From Novosphingobium sp. SCN 66-18 (GTDB lineage: Bacteria > Pseudomonadota > Alphaproteobacteria > Sphingomonadales > Sphingomonadaceae): a stretch of 64,000 nucleotides of DNA. A program made the translations under genes and the position numbers. The stretch is from positions 124,001 to 188,000 of the forward strand of contig MEGD01000007.1 of assembly GCA_001725355.1 (NCBI GenBank). The letters are read 5' to 3'. Positions 9,680-18,647 of this stretch are shown in pieces (position 1 is the stretch's first letter; the number at the start of each line of letters is the position of its first letter). Under the pieces are notes generated by a model. The model saw only the letters and a list, made by a program, of their open reading frames with translations. It did no database searches and was not told where the DNA came from.

Positions 9680-10375
9680 ATGGCCTCCCCCTGTTTGCGA
9701 GATTTTGCCATGAAGCTTCTGTTGTCCCTGCCTCTGCTCCTTTTGGCGCCCATGGCCCATGCCGCCGAGGAGGATACGCAGACATGGGCCGCCGTGCATG
9801 GCATGGTGGGGCTGGGGGGCCGGGCGGTCGTCAATTTCGACTATCAGGCGCGCATTACCGACACCCACAGCCGCGCCGGACAGGTCCTGCTGCGTCAGGC
9901 GATCGGCTATCGCATCAACCCCAAGACCAGCGTGTTCGGCGGCTATGCCTATGTCCGCACCGACAATCTGGGGGCCAAGGTGCTGGACGAACATCGCCTG
10001 TTTCAGCAGGCCAATTTCAGCATTCTGGACGCGGGCAAGAACGGCGCAATCACCGGGCGCACCCGTCTGGAGCAGCGCTTTGTAGAGGGTTCGGGCGAGG
10101 TCGGCTGGCGGATGCGGCAGCAGGTGCGAGGCGCCCTTCCCATCGGCAAGGGCCTTGCGCTGGTGGGCACGGCCGAGCCGTTCTTTGCCTTCAATCGGAC
10201 CACATGGGGCCAGAAGGCCGGCTTCGACCAATTGCGCCTGTTTGGCGGGATCGCCGTGCCCGTGGCGCGCGGTTTCGCCATCGAGACCGGATATATGGGC
10301 CAATATATTGCGCGCGACGCAAAGGCCGACCGGATGAATCACATTATCAGCCTGGCCATCACCATCAACCGATAA
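9680..10375 (+). CDS. DUF2490-like outer-membrane beta-barrel protein
   Basis: A 231-residue exported protein. A hydrophobic segment (KLLLSLPLLLLAPMAHA) ends in an AHA-A cleavage site, followed by alternating strands with aromatic ends and a final LAITINR-type strand, as in small beta-barrels. GGAGGAGG at 9667-9674 favours the ATG at 9680; the ATG at 9710 would give a shorter signal peptide. The spacing of strands and the YRINPKTSVFGGYAY pattern fit DUF2490. It sits between an aldehyde dehydrogenase and ligW in one orientation, so it may be an outer-membrane channel for the pathway substrate, although this family has no established function. Confidence 0.75.
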   Translation: MASPCLRDFAMKLLLSLPLLLLAPMAHAAEEDTQTWAAVHGMVGLGGRAVVNFDYQARITDTHSRAGQVLLRQAIGYRINPKTSVFGGYAYVRTDNLGAKVLDEHRLFQQANFSILDAGKNGAITGRTRLEQRFVEGSGEVGWRMRQQVRGALPIGKGLALVGTAEPFFAFNRTTWGQKAGFDQLRLFGGIAVPVARGFAIETGYMGQYIARDAKADRMNHIISLAITINR

Positions 10376-10412
10376 GGGGCGCCGGGCTGTCGGGAAAGAG
10401 GAGCAGCCCAGA

Positions 10413-11483
10413 ATGAGCGATCAACCCCATCTCCACCCCCTGCGCACCGGCGGCGAGCGCGGCTATCTGCGCATCGCCACCGAGGAAGCCTTTGCCACGC
10501 GTGAGCAGGTGGACATCTTTTTGCGCATGATCCGCGATGGCACGGCGGACAAGGGCATGGTCAGCCTGTGGGGCTTTTATGCGCAAAGCCCTTCGCCGCG
10601 CGCGACCCAGATCATGGAGCGCCTGCTCGATTTGGGCGAACAGCGGATTGCCGATATGGATGCGACCGGGATCGACGTGGCGATCCTCGCGCTGACCAGT
10701 CCCGGCGTGCAGCCGATTCTTGACGTGGAGGAGGCCAAGGGCGTGGCGCGGCGGGCCAATGAGGCGCTTGCTGCTGCCTGCGCGAAATATCCCACCCGCT
10801 TTGTCGGCATGACGGCGGTGGCGCCGCAGGACCCGGAATGGTCGGCGCAGGAAATCCTGCGCGGCGCGCGCGAATGGGGCTTCAAGGGATGCCAGATCAA
10901 CAGCCACACGCAGGGGCACTATCTGGACGAGCCGCAGTTTGATCCGATCTTCCGCGCGCTGGTCGAGGTGGATCAGCCGCTCTATATCCATCCCGCCACC
11001 TTGCCCGACAGCATGATCGGGCCGGTGCTGGAGGCGGGGCTGGACGGCGCGGTGTTCGGTTTTGGCGTGGAAACGGGGATGCATCTGCTGCGCCTTATCA
11101 CCACGGGCATTTTCGACCGCTATCCCACCCTTCAGATCATGGTCGGGCACATGGGTGAGGCGCTGCCCTACTGGCTCTATCGGCTGGATTACATGCATCA
11201 GGCGGGCGTGCGTTCGCAGCGCTATGAACGCCTCAAACCGCTGAAAAAGACCATCGCCGAATACATGCGCAGCAACGTGCTGATCACCAATTCGGGCATG
11301 GCGTGGGAACCGGCGATCAAGTTTGCCCAGGAGGTGATGGGCGAGGATCGCGTGATGTATGCCATGGACTATCCGTATCAGTACGAGGCGCGCGAAGTGG
11401 TCGATATGGACAATATGGCCATGAATTTTGCCACAAAACGCAAGTTCTTTGAGGATAACGCGCGCCGCTGGTTCAAACTGTAG
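10413..11483 (+). CDS. ligW: 5-Carboxyvanillate decarboxylase LigW
   Basis: A 356-residue member of the amidohydrolase superfamily that closely resembles LigW, the Mn-dependent, non-oxidative decarboxylase that converts 5-carboxyvanillate to vanillate in the 5,5'-dehydrodivanillate branch of lignin catabolism. Family metal ligands and catalytic residues fall at a constant offset of five from those I recall for the Novosphingobium enzyme: Glu24, His193 and Asp319 for the metal, with Arg63 and His246 in the active site. The ATEEAF and SLWGFYAQS segments are characteristic. AAAGAGGAG lies about 10 bases before ATG 10413. A hairpin follows the stop, and a MarR gene comes next. Confidence 0.92.
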   Translation: MSDQPHLHPLRTGGERGYLRIATEEAFATREQVDIFLRMIRDGTADKGMVSLWGFYAQSPSPRATQIMERLLDLGEQRIADMDATGIDVAILALTSPGVQPILDVEEAKGVARRANEALAAACAKYPTRFVGMTAVAPQDPEWSAQEILRGAREWGFKGCQINSHTQGHYLDEPQFDPIFRALVEVDQPLYIHPATLPDSMIGPVLEAGLDGAVFGFGVETGMHLLRLITTGIFDRYPTLQIMVGHMGEALPYWLYRLDYMHQAGVRSQRYERLKPLKKTIAEYMRSNVLITNSGMAWEPAIKFAQEVMGEDRVMYAMDYPYQYEAREVVDMDNMAMNFATKRKFFEDNARRWFKL

Positions 11484-11489
11484 GCGTGG

Positions 11490-11514
11490 GGGCCTTGCGT
11501 TAGCCGCAAGGCCC
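11490..11514 (+). terminator. Hairpin after ligW
   Basis: GGGCCTTGCG pairs with CGCAAGGCCC around a five-base loop, starting seven bases after the ligW stop. There is no long U-run, so it may act as a weak terminator or 3'-end stabiliser. Confidence 0.6.
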
Positions 11515-11556
11515 AGCCACTTATGCAGGCGCAGATAAAGGGGCAAGCGCAGGGGC

Positions 11557-12030
11557 ATGGCAAAAGTCAAGGAAACGCTGGTGAAAACCACCCCTCCGGG
11601 GGAAGATGCCGACGATATCGGCGAAATCCGCGACATCGTGGGGTTTCACCTGCGCCTTGCCCATGGCGCGGTCTATCGCCACTTTACCGAGACCTTTGCC
11701 GAACTGGACCTGACGCAGAAACAGGTTTCGGTGCTGTGGCTGGTGGATGACCACCCCGGCATCGCGCAAACCGGACTCGCGCAACGTATGCGGATGGACC
11801 GGGCCACCACCATGGCCATCGTCAACCGATTGGAGGCGCGCGACCTGTTGCAGCGCGGCAAGTCCGACACCGATGGGCGCAAGCAGACGCTGCACCTGAC
11901 CGTGGCGGGCAAGGCGATGCTGGCAACGGCAAAAGAGGCCATCCGCGCGCATGAGGAATGGTTGAAGTCGCGATACACCGCGCGGGAAGTGGCGGTGTTG
12001 ATCGAGTTGCTGACGCGGTTGCATGAGTGA
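11557..12030 (+). CDS. MarR-family transcriptional regulator
   Basis: A 157-residue winged-helix regulator. The dimerisation helices flank a DNA-binding domain with LTQKQVSVLWLV, a recognition-helix region RMRMDRATTMAIVNRLEARDLL and a wing with DTDGRKQ. It lies 73 bases after ligW on the same strand. In Sphingobium a MarR regulator (DdvR) controls the dehydrodivanillate genes including ligW, so this protein may repress the MFS-to-ligW genes until an aromatic ligand binds. The TTGTA-N9-TACAA site at 6666 is its best candidate operator. The ligand and target are inferred. Confidence 0.88.
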   Translation: MAKVKETLVKTTPPGEDADDIGEIRDIVGFHLRLAHGAVYRHFTETFAELDLTQKQVSVLWLVDDHPGIAQTGLAQRMRMDRATTMAIVNRLEARDLLQRGKSDTDGRKQTLHLTVAGKAMLATAKEAIRAHEEWLKSRYTAREVAVLIELLTRLHE

Positions 12031-12052
12031 GGGGTTTTAAGGGAGTTTAGAA

Positions 12053-12282
12053 TGCGAGGGTCTAGACCCTCGCGCTCCCGTTACTGTCTGCGTCGCGCTA
12101 TGGGTTCGTCGTTAGGAATCGGACGCGGCGTTGGGATATTAAAGCCTGCGGCGCTTTCTAGCGTGAACTCTCCGCGCCGCAGGCTTTCAAACATGGCAAG
12201 CGGACGCCCCGCCGCCAACCAACCACCACCCCATTAACGGGATTGCAAAGGGACGAGTCCCTTTGCCCACCGGAGGCAAAAA
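12053..12282 (-). repeat. Three-hairpin intergenic element, copy 3 (A-B-C, reversed)
   Basis: In reverse orientation: arm C is GCGAGGGTCTAGACCCTCGC at 12054-12073, hairpin B lies at about 12140-12187 with an inserted loop, and arm A (GCAAAGGG/CCCTTTGC) is at 12245-12266 and ends in CCGGAGGCA. It fills the whole gap between the converging MarR and acyl-CoA dehydrogenase genes, 22 and 10 bases from their stops. Confidence 0.9.
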
Positions 12283-12292
12283 GAGGCAAACC

Positions 12293-13990
12293 TCAATCCT
12301 CCACCATCACCCTAAACCCGGCCACCCGCTCCGCCGCCATCAAGGCCTGCGCGCCGGCCAGAGTCGCCCGCGGCGCAATATCGGCCAGCGCATAGCGCCC
12401 CGCTGCGGCCAATTGACGCGACAACGGATCACCCGCCTCCGCCGCGATCAGCCGCGCCGCGATCCAGCCGGTGGCGACCACGCCCGCCAGCGTCAGGAAG
12501 GGGGTGGAGCCTGCCTCGGCTACCGCTGGATCGGCGGCGATCAGGGCCTCGGCGGTGGCGGTGAATGTGTCGAGCGCTGCGTTGAAACCGGCATGGTCGA
12601 TGCGGGTGGCATCCTCGCGCGCGGCCTGCAAAAACGCATGGTATCCCGCCGCGCCCGGTGCGCGCAGGCGGCGCAGGGTGATATCCTGCGCCTGCATACC
12701 GGTGGTGCCTTCAAACACGGTGAGGACGCGGGCATCGCGCAACCCCTGCTCGACCGGCCATTCGCGGGTGTAGCCTGCGCCGCCCAGCACCTGAAGCGCA
12801 TCCGAGGCCACGCCAAAGCCCGTCTCGCCGCCCAGCGTTTTGACGATGGGCAGCAGCCACCCGGCCAGCGCCTCATTATGCGCCCGCACCGCCGCATCAT
12901 CGGTAAAGCGCGCCAGATCGGCGGCATTGGCGGTGGCAAAGATCAGCCCGCGCAGCGGCTCGACCCGCGCCGAGAGCGAGAGCAATTGCGCCTGCACATC
13001 GGCATGGGTGTTGATCGTGACCGGCTGCGGCCCATTGCCGCCCTGCCGCCGCTCGGCCGCATAGCCATAGGCGATTTCGGCGGCGCGGCTGGCCACGGCA
13101 AGGCCCATCACCCCGGTGGCCAGGCGCATGTTGGTGATCATCACGAAGAGCTGCGGCAGCCCGCGCCCCATTTCGCCCAGCAGATAGGCGGGCGCCCCTT
13201 CAAAGCCCATCACGCAGGTGGGCGAGGCATGAAGGCCCAGCTTTTCCTCGATCCGGCGCACGACTATCGGCGCGCGCGCGCCATGTTCGACCGAGGGGAC
13301 GAGGAACAGGCTGATCGGGTCCTTGGGGCTGGGGGCTTGTCCATCGGGCGCGGTCTTGGCCAGCAGGAGGTGGGCAATCGCGCCCGTCAGGTCCTGATCG
13401 CCAAAGCTGATCCAGCATTTCTCGCCGGTGATCCGCCATGTGCCGTCGGCCTGCTTTTCTCCGCGCGTGCGAAGGCGGCGCACATCGCTGCCCGCATCGG
13501 GTTCGGAAATGCAGATGGTGGCGCCGATGGTTCCGTCGATCAGGCCCGGCAGCCATGCCTCGCGCACCGCATCATCGGCAAAGGCATGGATCAGCCGCGC
13601 CCCCGCCCGGCTGGGCACGGGCATCATGCCAAAGGCGGGGCAGTGGCGGTCCATCATTTCCTGCACCGCATTGCCCAGCGCCGTGGGCAGGCCCATGCCC
13701 CTGATCTCGGGCGAGGCGTCGAGCATCAGCCAGCCGCCTTCGCAAAATTCCGACCATGCGGCCTTGTGTTCGGGCACGGTGAGGACGCGGCCATCGACCA
13801 GTTTGCACCCCGCAACATCGGCCGCGGCGTTCAGGGGCGCCAGACGCTCCAGCGCAAAGCGGCCCGCCGAACCGAGGATCTCGGCAATCATGTCCTCGCT
13901 GGCCTGTGCGCAGGATTCGCTTGTGGCCAAAAGCGCATCCCAACCGGGGCTGATGGCCAGATGGCGTGCGATGGTGGCGGTGATATCCAT
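12293..13990 (-). CDS. Acyl-CoA dehydrogenase (long, FadE-like)
   Basis: A 565-residue flavin-dependent acyl-CoA dehydrogenase of the long subfamily. It has an N-terminal helical domain, a central beta-domain with SEPDAGSDV and GEKCWIS, and a C-terminal helical domain where VFEGTTGMQ carries the catalytic Glu base. A further C-terminal extension fits the broad long-chain or aromatic-side-chain type. GAGAGGACC just before ATG 13990 sets the start. It is divergent from the MarR gene at 14140 and shares a gap with a clear palindrome, so it is probably under that regulator. It may beta-oxidise phenylpropanoid-CoA or fatty acyl-CoA. Confidence 0.9.
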   Translation of the reverse strand: MDITATIARHLAISPGWDALLATSESCAQASEDMIAEILGSAGRFALERLAPLNAAADVAGCKLVDGRVLTVPEHKAAWSEFCEGGWLMLDASPEIRGMGLPTALGNAVQEMMDRHCPAFGMMPVPSRAGARLIHAFADDAVREAWLPGLIDGTIGATICISEPDAGSDVRRLRTRGEKQADGTWRITGEKCWISFGDQDLTGAIAHLLLAKTAPDGQAPSPKDPISLFLVPSVEHGARAPIVVRRIEEKLGLHASPTCVMGFEGAPAYLLGEMGRGLPQLFVMITNMRLATGVMGLAVASRAAEIAYGYAAERRQGGNGPQPVTINTHADVQAQLLSLSARVEPLRGLIFATANAADLARFTDDAAVRAHNEALAGWLLPIVKTLGGETGFGVASDALQVLGGAGYTREWPVEQGLRDARVLTVFEGTTGMQAQDITLRRLRAPGAAGYHAFLQAAREDATRIDHAGFNAALDTFTATAEALIAADPAVAEAGSTPFLTLAGVVATGWIAARLIAAEAGDPLSRQLAAAGRYALADIAPRATLAGAQALMAAERVAGFRVMVED

Positions 13991-14010
13991 GCGGTCCTCT
14001 CGTCTAATTC

Positions 14011-14027
14011 TGTTATCATGCATAACA
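14011..14027. promoter_or_regulatory. Candidate MarR operator between divergent genes
   Basis: TGTTAT-N5-ATAACA is a perfect 6-bp dyad in the 149-base gap between the acyl-CoA dehydrogenase and the MarR gene at 14140, 20 bases before the dehydrogenase start. Position and symmetry fit autoregulation plus repression of the dehydrogenase. Confidence 0.5.
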
Positions 14028-14139
14028 TTAATGCACGGGCCTGCCAATCGCCACCATGGTCTAAAAATCGCACGTGGTGCGGATTTTTGTTGCACGCCCC
14101 CCTTGCCATCGGCCTTCGCGGGCTTCACGAAAGATTGTT

Positions 14140-14577
14140 ATGAACGATCCTTTGGCAAATCTTCCCGGCTATGTGCTGCGCCGGGCCTCCTCGGCGGCGC
14201 TGGCCGGGCTTAATCGGCGCCTGTCGGCGCTCACGCTGCGCCATGTCGATGCCAGTCTGCTGATGCTGCTGAACGGGCAACCGGGCATTACCCAGAGCGA
14301 GGCGGGGCGTATCCTCGATATTCAGCGGGCCAATATGGTGCCCATCGTTTCGCGGCTGGAGGCGCGGGGCCTGATCGACCGCCAGCGGGTCGATGGCCGG
14401 TCGCAGGGGCTTTACCTGAGCGCCGAGGGCGAGGCGCTGCATACGCAGGTCATGACTGTGATCGACGGCTATGAGCAAACGCTGATGGAGGGCGTGCCCG
14501 CGCCTTTGCGCAAACAGGCGATGGCGGTTCTGCATGCCTTCTGGCAATCGGCAGAAGCCGCCATCGAAGGGGACTAA
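14140..14577 (+). CDS. MarR-family transcriptional regulator
   Basis: A 145-residue winged-helix protein. The DNA-binding core runs from HVDASLLMLL through QSEAGRILDIQRANMVPIV to a wing with RVDGRSQG, followed by a C-terminal dimerisation helix. The start at 14140 gives the usual family length. It is divergent from the acyl-CoA dehydrogenase with a TGTTAT/ATAACA dyad between them, the common arrangement for a MarR repressor and its target. The inducer may be an acyl-CoA or aromatic acid. It converges with the carboxypeptidase gene, 13 bases apart. Confidence 0.88.
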   Translation: MNDPLANLPGYVLRRASSAALAGLNRRLSALTLRHVDASLLMLLNGQPGITQSEAGRILDIQRANMVPIVSRLEARGLIDRQRVDGRSQGLYLSAEGEALHTQVMTVIDGYEQTLMEGVPAPLRKQAMAVLHAFWQSAEAAIEGD

Positions 14578-14590
14578 GCCATAATCCGCC

Positions 14591-15727
14591 TTAAGCCATA
14601 ACCCACTGGGCCAGCGCGGCGATGCAGTCGCGGCCCAATTGTGCGCTGCGTTCCGGGCTCCACCCCTGATCGGGGCAGGGCAGGTCGTTGTGGTCCTTGA
14701 AGGGCATTTCCAGCGTCATCGCCACCGCGCCAAACCGCTCGGCAATCTGGTTGGTGGCCATGGTCAGATTGGCCCGGCCCGCAGGCGCGATGGGGTAGCC
14801 CGCGCTGGTCTGGAAATCTGGCGTCTGCGCGTCCAGAATCGCCAGATAGCGATGGTATGACGCCAGTTGCGTCTCGGTGATGGAGGGGATGCCTTCGAAA
14901 CCGGCGATGAAGACATGCGGGATCGCCTCGTCGCCATGCACATCCATGCACAGGGCCACGCCGGTTTCATCCATCGCATTGCGGATGGCCAAAACCTCGG
15001 GGCTGCGGTCCGGCGTGGGATCATGCCATTCGCGGTTCAGGTTCACCCCCGCCGCATTGGTGCGCAAATGGCCCCGGCGCGATCCGTCGGGATTGGCGTT
15101 GGGCACGACATGCACCGTGGCCCGCTGGCGCAGCAACCGCCCATGCGGATTGGCCGGATCGGTCAGCGCATCCAGCGCCCCTTCCATCCACCATTGCGCC
15201 ATGCTCTCGCCCGGATGCTGGCGCGCCTGCAGCCAGATCTGCACCGGTCCATGGCCCATGGTCAGGCAGTCGATGGCCTGGCCATCGAGGCTTTGCCCGA
15301 GGCGGCGATAGATGACGCCCGGCTCGGCGGCGATCTGCGCGATCAGGTCGTGGTGGCGCTCCATGGAATAGGGCGCGAAATAGGCAAACCAGCAGACCTC
15401 GCTCTCGGGCGTATAGGTGATGGTCAGCGTGCCGTTTTCGGTCTGCGGGTCCCATGTGGTGTCGGCGCGGCCCCAATAGTCGCGGTCTTCGGATACGCAG
15501 GCGCGATAGCCTTCCCAACCGCCGGGATAGGCCGCCCCGTTCAGCCCGGTGATGCGCAGCACCAGCTCGCGCCCCGCCGCGCCCGAAACGCGGAAGTGAA
15601 ACCATTGGAAAAAGTCGCTGTGCGCATCGCGGCGGATGGCCAGCGTGGCGGTGGCGCCATGAATGGCGCGCACTTCAATATTGCCCGAATCAAAGGCCGA
15701 ATCGATGTGGATGGCAAATTCGCTCAT
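14591..15727 (-). CDS. M14 metallocarboxypeptidase, cytosolic (CCP-like)
   Basis: A 378-residue zinc carboxypeptidase of the M14 cytosolic type. An N-terminal beta-sandwich ([15 protein letters not shown]) precedes the catalytic domain. Zinc ligands are in RQHPGES (HxxE) and DVHGDE, the substrate-binding NPDG and NLNREW motifs are intact, and the catalytic Glu is in TLEMPFK. There is no signal peptide, which agrees with a cytosolic enzyme that trims C-terminal residues from peptides or modified side chains; bacterial targets are poorly known. It lies 23 bases after two DUF4136 genes on the same strand, probably as the last gene of that operon. Confidence 0.9.
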   Translation of the reverse strand: MSEFAIHIDSAFDSGNIEVRAIHGATATLAIRRDAHSDFFQWFHFRVSGAAGRELVLRITGLNGAAYPGGWEGYRACVSEDRDYWGRADTTWDPQTENGTLTITYTPESEVCWFAYFAPYSMERHHDLIAQIAAEPGVIYRRLGQSLDGQAIDCLTMGHGPVQIWLQARQHPGESMAQWWMEGALDALTDPANPHGRLLRQRATVHVVPNANPDGSRRGHLRTNAAGVNLNREWHDPTPDRSPEVLAIRNAMDETGVALCMDVHGDEAIPHVFIAGFEGIPSITETQLASYHRYLAILDAQTPDFQTSAGYPIAPAGRANLTMATNQIAERFGAVAMTLEMPFKDHNDLPCPDQGWSPERSAQLGRDCIAALAQWVMA

Positions 15728-15750
15728 GGATATACTCTAAGGAAGGCGGA

Positions 15751-16347
15751 TCAGGGGACGCGGATGGTTTCGCCCGATTGGCCGGGAAAGCCGGAGAACA
15801 AGGCCTGCGCCAGCTTGGGCGCGGCCAGTTGGGTCTGGGCCAGCGGCGATGTGGCCGAGACGGTAAAGCTGGCGCGGCCCTCCCACAGGGCCTTGCCGCT
15901 GGCGCGGTCGCGGATCACGGCGATGAGGTCGGTGGCGGTGCTCTGGCCCGAACCGGTGCGGATGGGGATGGAAATGCCCACCCCGGCGCCGCTGCCGTAA
16001 TTGCTGCCCGATGCGCCCAGGCTGACGCCTACCGGGCTGCGGCTCTCGGTCAGGGCTGTCCGCACAAGGCGGATCGCCGCGACCTGATCCGCGCTGTCGG
16101 GCGGGGCGGCGGTATAGCCCAGCGCGGACAATTCGCGCTCGACGGCAATCTGATAGGATTGCAATTCGAGGCTGGACCCATCCATGCCGGGGCCGGGCAC
16201 CACCGCAATCGTGCCATGGCCCAGCGGCGAGGCATCGGCGACATGGAAGCGCGACACCTCGACCGGACCGACCGGCACGGCACATCCCGAAATTATGCCG
16301 CCGGAAAGCAGCATCAGCGGCGCGAGTGACTTGATAAAGCGCATCAT
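15751..16347 (-). CDS. DUF4136-like lipoprotein (paralog 1)
   Basis: About 198 residues. A hydrophobic N-terminus ending GIISGC is a lipobox, so the protein is predicted to be lipid-anchored in the envelope. The rest is a beta-rich domain with RDRASGKALWEGRA and a C-terminal GFPGQSGETIRV motif. The same ending is seen in the DUF4136 protein at 54079, and RDRASGKALYEARA appears in the neighbour at 16392, so the three are paralogs. The ATG at 16347 or 16344 places the lipobox correctly. The function of the family is not established. Confidence 0.75.
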   Translation of the reverse strand: MMRFIKSLAPLMLLSGGIISGCAVPVGPVEVSRFHVADASPLGHGTIAVVPGPGMDGSSLELQSYQIAVERELSALGYTAAPPDSADQVAAIRLVRTALTESRSPVGVSLGASGSNYGSGAGVGISIPIRTGSGQSTATDLIAVIRDRASGKALWEGRASFTVSATSPLAQTQLAAPKLAQALFSGFPGQSGETIRVP

Positions 16348-16391
16348 GGGGCCGGTGGTGGCCCCATGCGCGCGATCATGCAAGAGGCGAA

Positions 16392-17099
16392 TCAGCGTGA
16401 CGCCAGCGAGGAGGAGGGGAAGCGCTCGAACAGCGCGCCGGCCAGACGCACCGAGACGGCATCGTCGCTGGCCGCCTTGGTGCCTTCGCGCGTGGCGATG
16501 CGGGCGCGGGCCTCATACAGCGCCTTGCCCGAGGCGCGGTCGCGGATACGGATTTCCATATTGGTCATCACCAGAGCGCCGCGCGGCTTGGTGGCGTCAT
16601 AGGCAAGGGAGAGGCCCATCATCGAGCCGCGATTGGATACACCCATCATGGCGCTGCCCGAGATCGGGTTGCGCTTTTCCTCGGCGGGTTCCAACTGATC
16701 GCGCACCACGGTGATCTCGACGATCTGGCCGCCATCGCCGTCCGGGCCTGCGGTGTCATAGCCCGCCTTGGCCAGTTGATCGACAACGGCCGCCTCGAAG
16801 GTGGCCTGCTCGCGGTCCGAAGCGGTGGTGCCGGGCATGGTGCGCAAGGTGATGCGCCCATGGCCCAGCAGCGGAATGGCGCCATCGGCCAGAAACCTTT
16901 CGGCGTCCACCCGGCCTTCGCGGTCATCGCGCGGGGCCGAATAGCGGCCTGATCCGCCAAAACCGCCGCCATAGCCGCCCCAGCCCCCCATACCGCCCCA
17001 GCCGGGCTGGGCATGGGCGGGCGTGGACAGGGCAAGAACGGCAAGCAGGGCAGCGCCAAGGCTGGCGGCGGGCATTTTTCCGTAAATGGTCGGCTTCAT
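16392..17099 (-). CDS. DUF4136-like secreted protein (paralog 2)
   Basis: About 235 residues. The signal peptide (AALLAVLALSTPAHA) is followed by a glycine/tryptophan/tyrosine-rich linker (GGMGGWGGYGGGFGG) and a beta-rich domain that shares RDRASGKALYEARA with the next gene downstream. Unlike its two paralogs it lacks a lipobox cysteine and its C-terminus is the diverged LFERFPSSS, so it may be periplasmic rather than membrane-anchored. The ATG at 17099 gives a compact signal peptide; an upstream ATG at 17126 is less likely. It is first in a three-gene minus-strand operon. Confidence 0.7.
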   Translation of the reverse strand: MKPTIYGKMPAASLGAALLAVLALSTPAHAQPGWGGMGGWGGYGGGFGGSGRYSAPRDDREGRVDAERFLADGAIPLLGHGRITLRTMPGTTASDREQATFEAAVVDQLAKAGYDTAGPDGDGGQIVEITVVRDQLEPAEEKRNPISGSAMMGVSNRGSMMGLSLAYDATKPRGALVMTNMEIRIRDRASGKALYEARARIATREGTKAASDDAVSVRLAGALFERFPSSSLASR

Positions 17100-17288
17100 G
17101 GCAGTGTGCGACTTTCTGTGCAGCAATGGCGATGGAATGTATGCCCCTTGGGCCTCAGGCTAGGCGGCCATAGCTTGCCCGATGATGAACCTGTTTGTCC
17201 TTGTGTCTGCGAAATTGTCGCAGGATTGCGATGAAAATGGCGCAGAATTTAGTCCCATGTCCAATGGATCATGCTAGAGACGACACCC

Positions 17289-18308
17289 ATGACAGACACA
17301 ACGATCGGAAAGCTTCCCGTCCTTGTTACCGGCGGGGCGGGTTATATTGGCAGTCACGCCGTACTGGCGTTGAAGGACGCAGGCTGGAAAGTGGCCGTGG
17401 TGGACAATCTGGTCACCGGATTCCGCTTTGCCGTGCCCGATGGCGTCGCTTTTTATCAGGGCGATATTGAGGATGGCGAACTGATCGCCCGAATCATCGC
17501 CGAACAGGGAATCTGCGCGATCATGCATTTTGCCGGATCGGTGGTTGTGCCCGAATCGGTGGAAAATCCCCTGAAATATTATCACAATAACACCGCCAAG
17601 AGCCGCGCCCTGATCGAGGCGGCGGTCAAGGGCGGCGTCAAACATTTCATCTTCAGCTCGACCGCGGCCACCTATGGCATCCCCGAGGTTTCGCCGGTTG
17701 AGGAGGATATGCCCAAGGTTCCGATCAACCCCTATGGCATGTCCAAGCTGATGACCGAGATCATGCTCAAGGATGTCGCGGCTGCCCATCCGATGAACTA
17801 TTGCGCGCTGCGCTATTTCAACGTGGCCGGGGCGGACCCGGATGCGCGCACCGGGCAATCGACGGCGGGCGCGACCCATTTGATCAAGGTGGCGGTCGAG
17901 GCCGCGCTGGGCAAGCGTGAGAGCGTGGGCGTGTTCGGCACCGATTTCGCGACGCCTGACGGCACGGGCGTGCGCGATTACATTCACGTTTCCGATCTGG
18001 CCGATGCCCATGTGTTGGCGCTGGAGGCGCTGATTGCCCAGCCGCAGCGTTCGCTGACGATGAATGCCGGTTATGGTCGCGGCTTCTCGGTGCTCGATGT
18101 GCTGGACGCGGTGGACCGGGCGACCAATCGCACCATCCGGCGCGTGATGCAGCCGCGCCGCGCGGGCGACCCCGATTCGCTGATTTCGAACAACGCGCGC
18201 ATCAAGGCCACCGTGCCTTGGGTGCCGCGCTATGCCGATCTCGACGTGATTGTCAGCCATGCTCTGGCGTGGGAACGCAGGCTGACGGAAATTCGCGGCG
18301 AAGGTTGA
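17289..18308 (+). CDS. galE: UDP-glucose 4-epimerase
   Basis: A 339-residue extended SDR. The TGGAGYIGS nucleotide-binding motif is at the N-terminus, the catalytic Ser is in SSTAATYG, the catalytic Tyr/Lys pair is in NPYGMSK, and the [10 protein letters not shown] and [14 protein letters not shown] segments are diagnostic of GalE. It interconverts UDP-glucose and UDP-galactose for exopolysaccharide and lipid glycans. An in-frame ATG at 17271 would add six residues. It is divergent from the DUF4136 operon and followed 71 bases later by rpmJ. Confidence 0.93.
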   Translation: MTDTTIGKLPVLVTGGAGYIGSHAVLALKDAGWKVAVVDNLVTGFRFAVPDGVAFYQGDIEDGELIARIIAEQGICAIMHFAGSVVVPESVENPLKYYHNNTAKSRALIEAAVKGGVKHFIFSSTAATYGIPEVSPVEEDMPKVPINPYGMSKLMTEIMLKDVAAAHPMNYCALRYFNVAGADPDARTGQSTAGATHLIKVAVEAALGKRESVGVFGTDFATPDGTGVRDYIHVSDLADAHVLALEALIAQPQRSLTMNAGYGRGFSVLDVLDAVDRATNRTIRRVMQPRRAGDPDSLISNNARIKATVPWVPRYADLDVIVSHALAWERRLTEIRGEG

Positions 18309-18379
18309 CTTTGCCACACGCGCAGCCTATCGGCGCGGTTCAATTTTCGGCCCGGTCGGTTCGGGCAAAGGGATTTGTC

Positions 18380-18505
18380 ATGAAGATTCGCAACAGCCTC
18401 AAGTCGCTGAAGGACCGTCACCGGGATAACCGCGTGATCCGCCGTCGCGGCCGCACCTATGTCATCAACAAGACCCAAAAGCGTTTCAAGGCTCGCCAGG
18501 GCTAA
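18380..18505 (+). CDS. rpmJ: 50S ribosomal protein L36, cysteine-free form
   Basis: A 41-residue highly basic protein starting [11 protein letters not shown] and containing [21 protein letters not shown]-type residues. It has no cysteine, so it is the zinc-free (C-minus, YkgO-like) form of L36 that is usual in alphaproteobacteria and often the only L36 they carry. A 12-bp-stem terminator follows at 18563. Confidence 0.95.
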   Translation: MKIRNSLKSLKDRHRDNRVIRRRGRTYVINKTQKRFKARQG

Positions 18506-18562
18506 TTGATACGCGGTCGGCATTGGGTTCCTCCGGGTTCCCTGCCTGCCACGGGTAAGCTT

Positions 18563-18599
18563 GCAAGCCCGCCACCGCCCAGCGCGATGGCGGGCTTGC
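18563..18599 (+). terminator. rpmJ terminator hairpin
   Basis: GCAAGCCCGCCA and TGGCGGGCTTGC form a perfect 12-bp stem with a 13-base loop, 57 bases after the rpmJ stop and upstream of the HAD gene. A long U-run is missing. Confidence 0.65.
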
Positions 18600-18647
18600 T
18601 GCGTCTGGGCCCTGTTCGGCGCGAATCAGGGCGAATCGGAGAAGATG

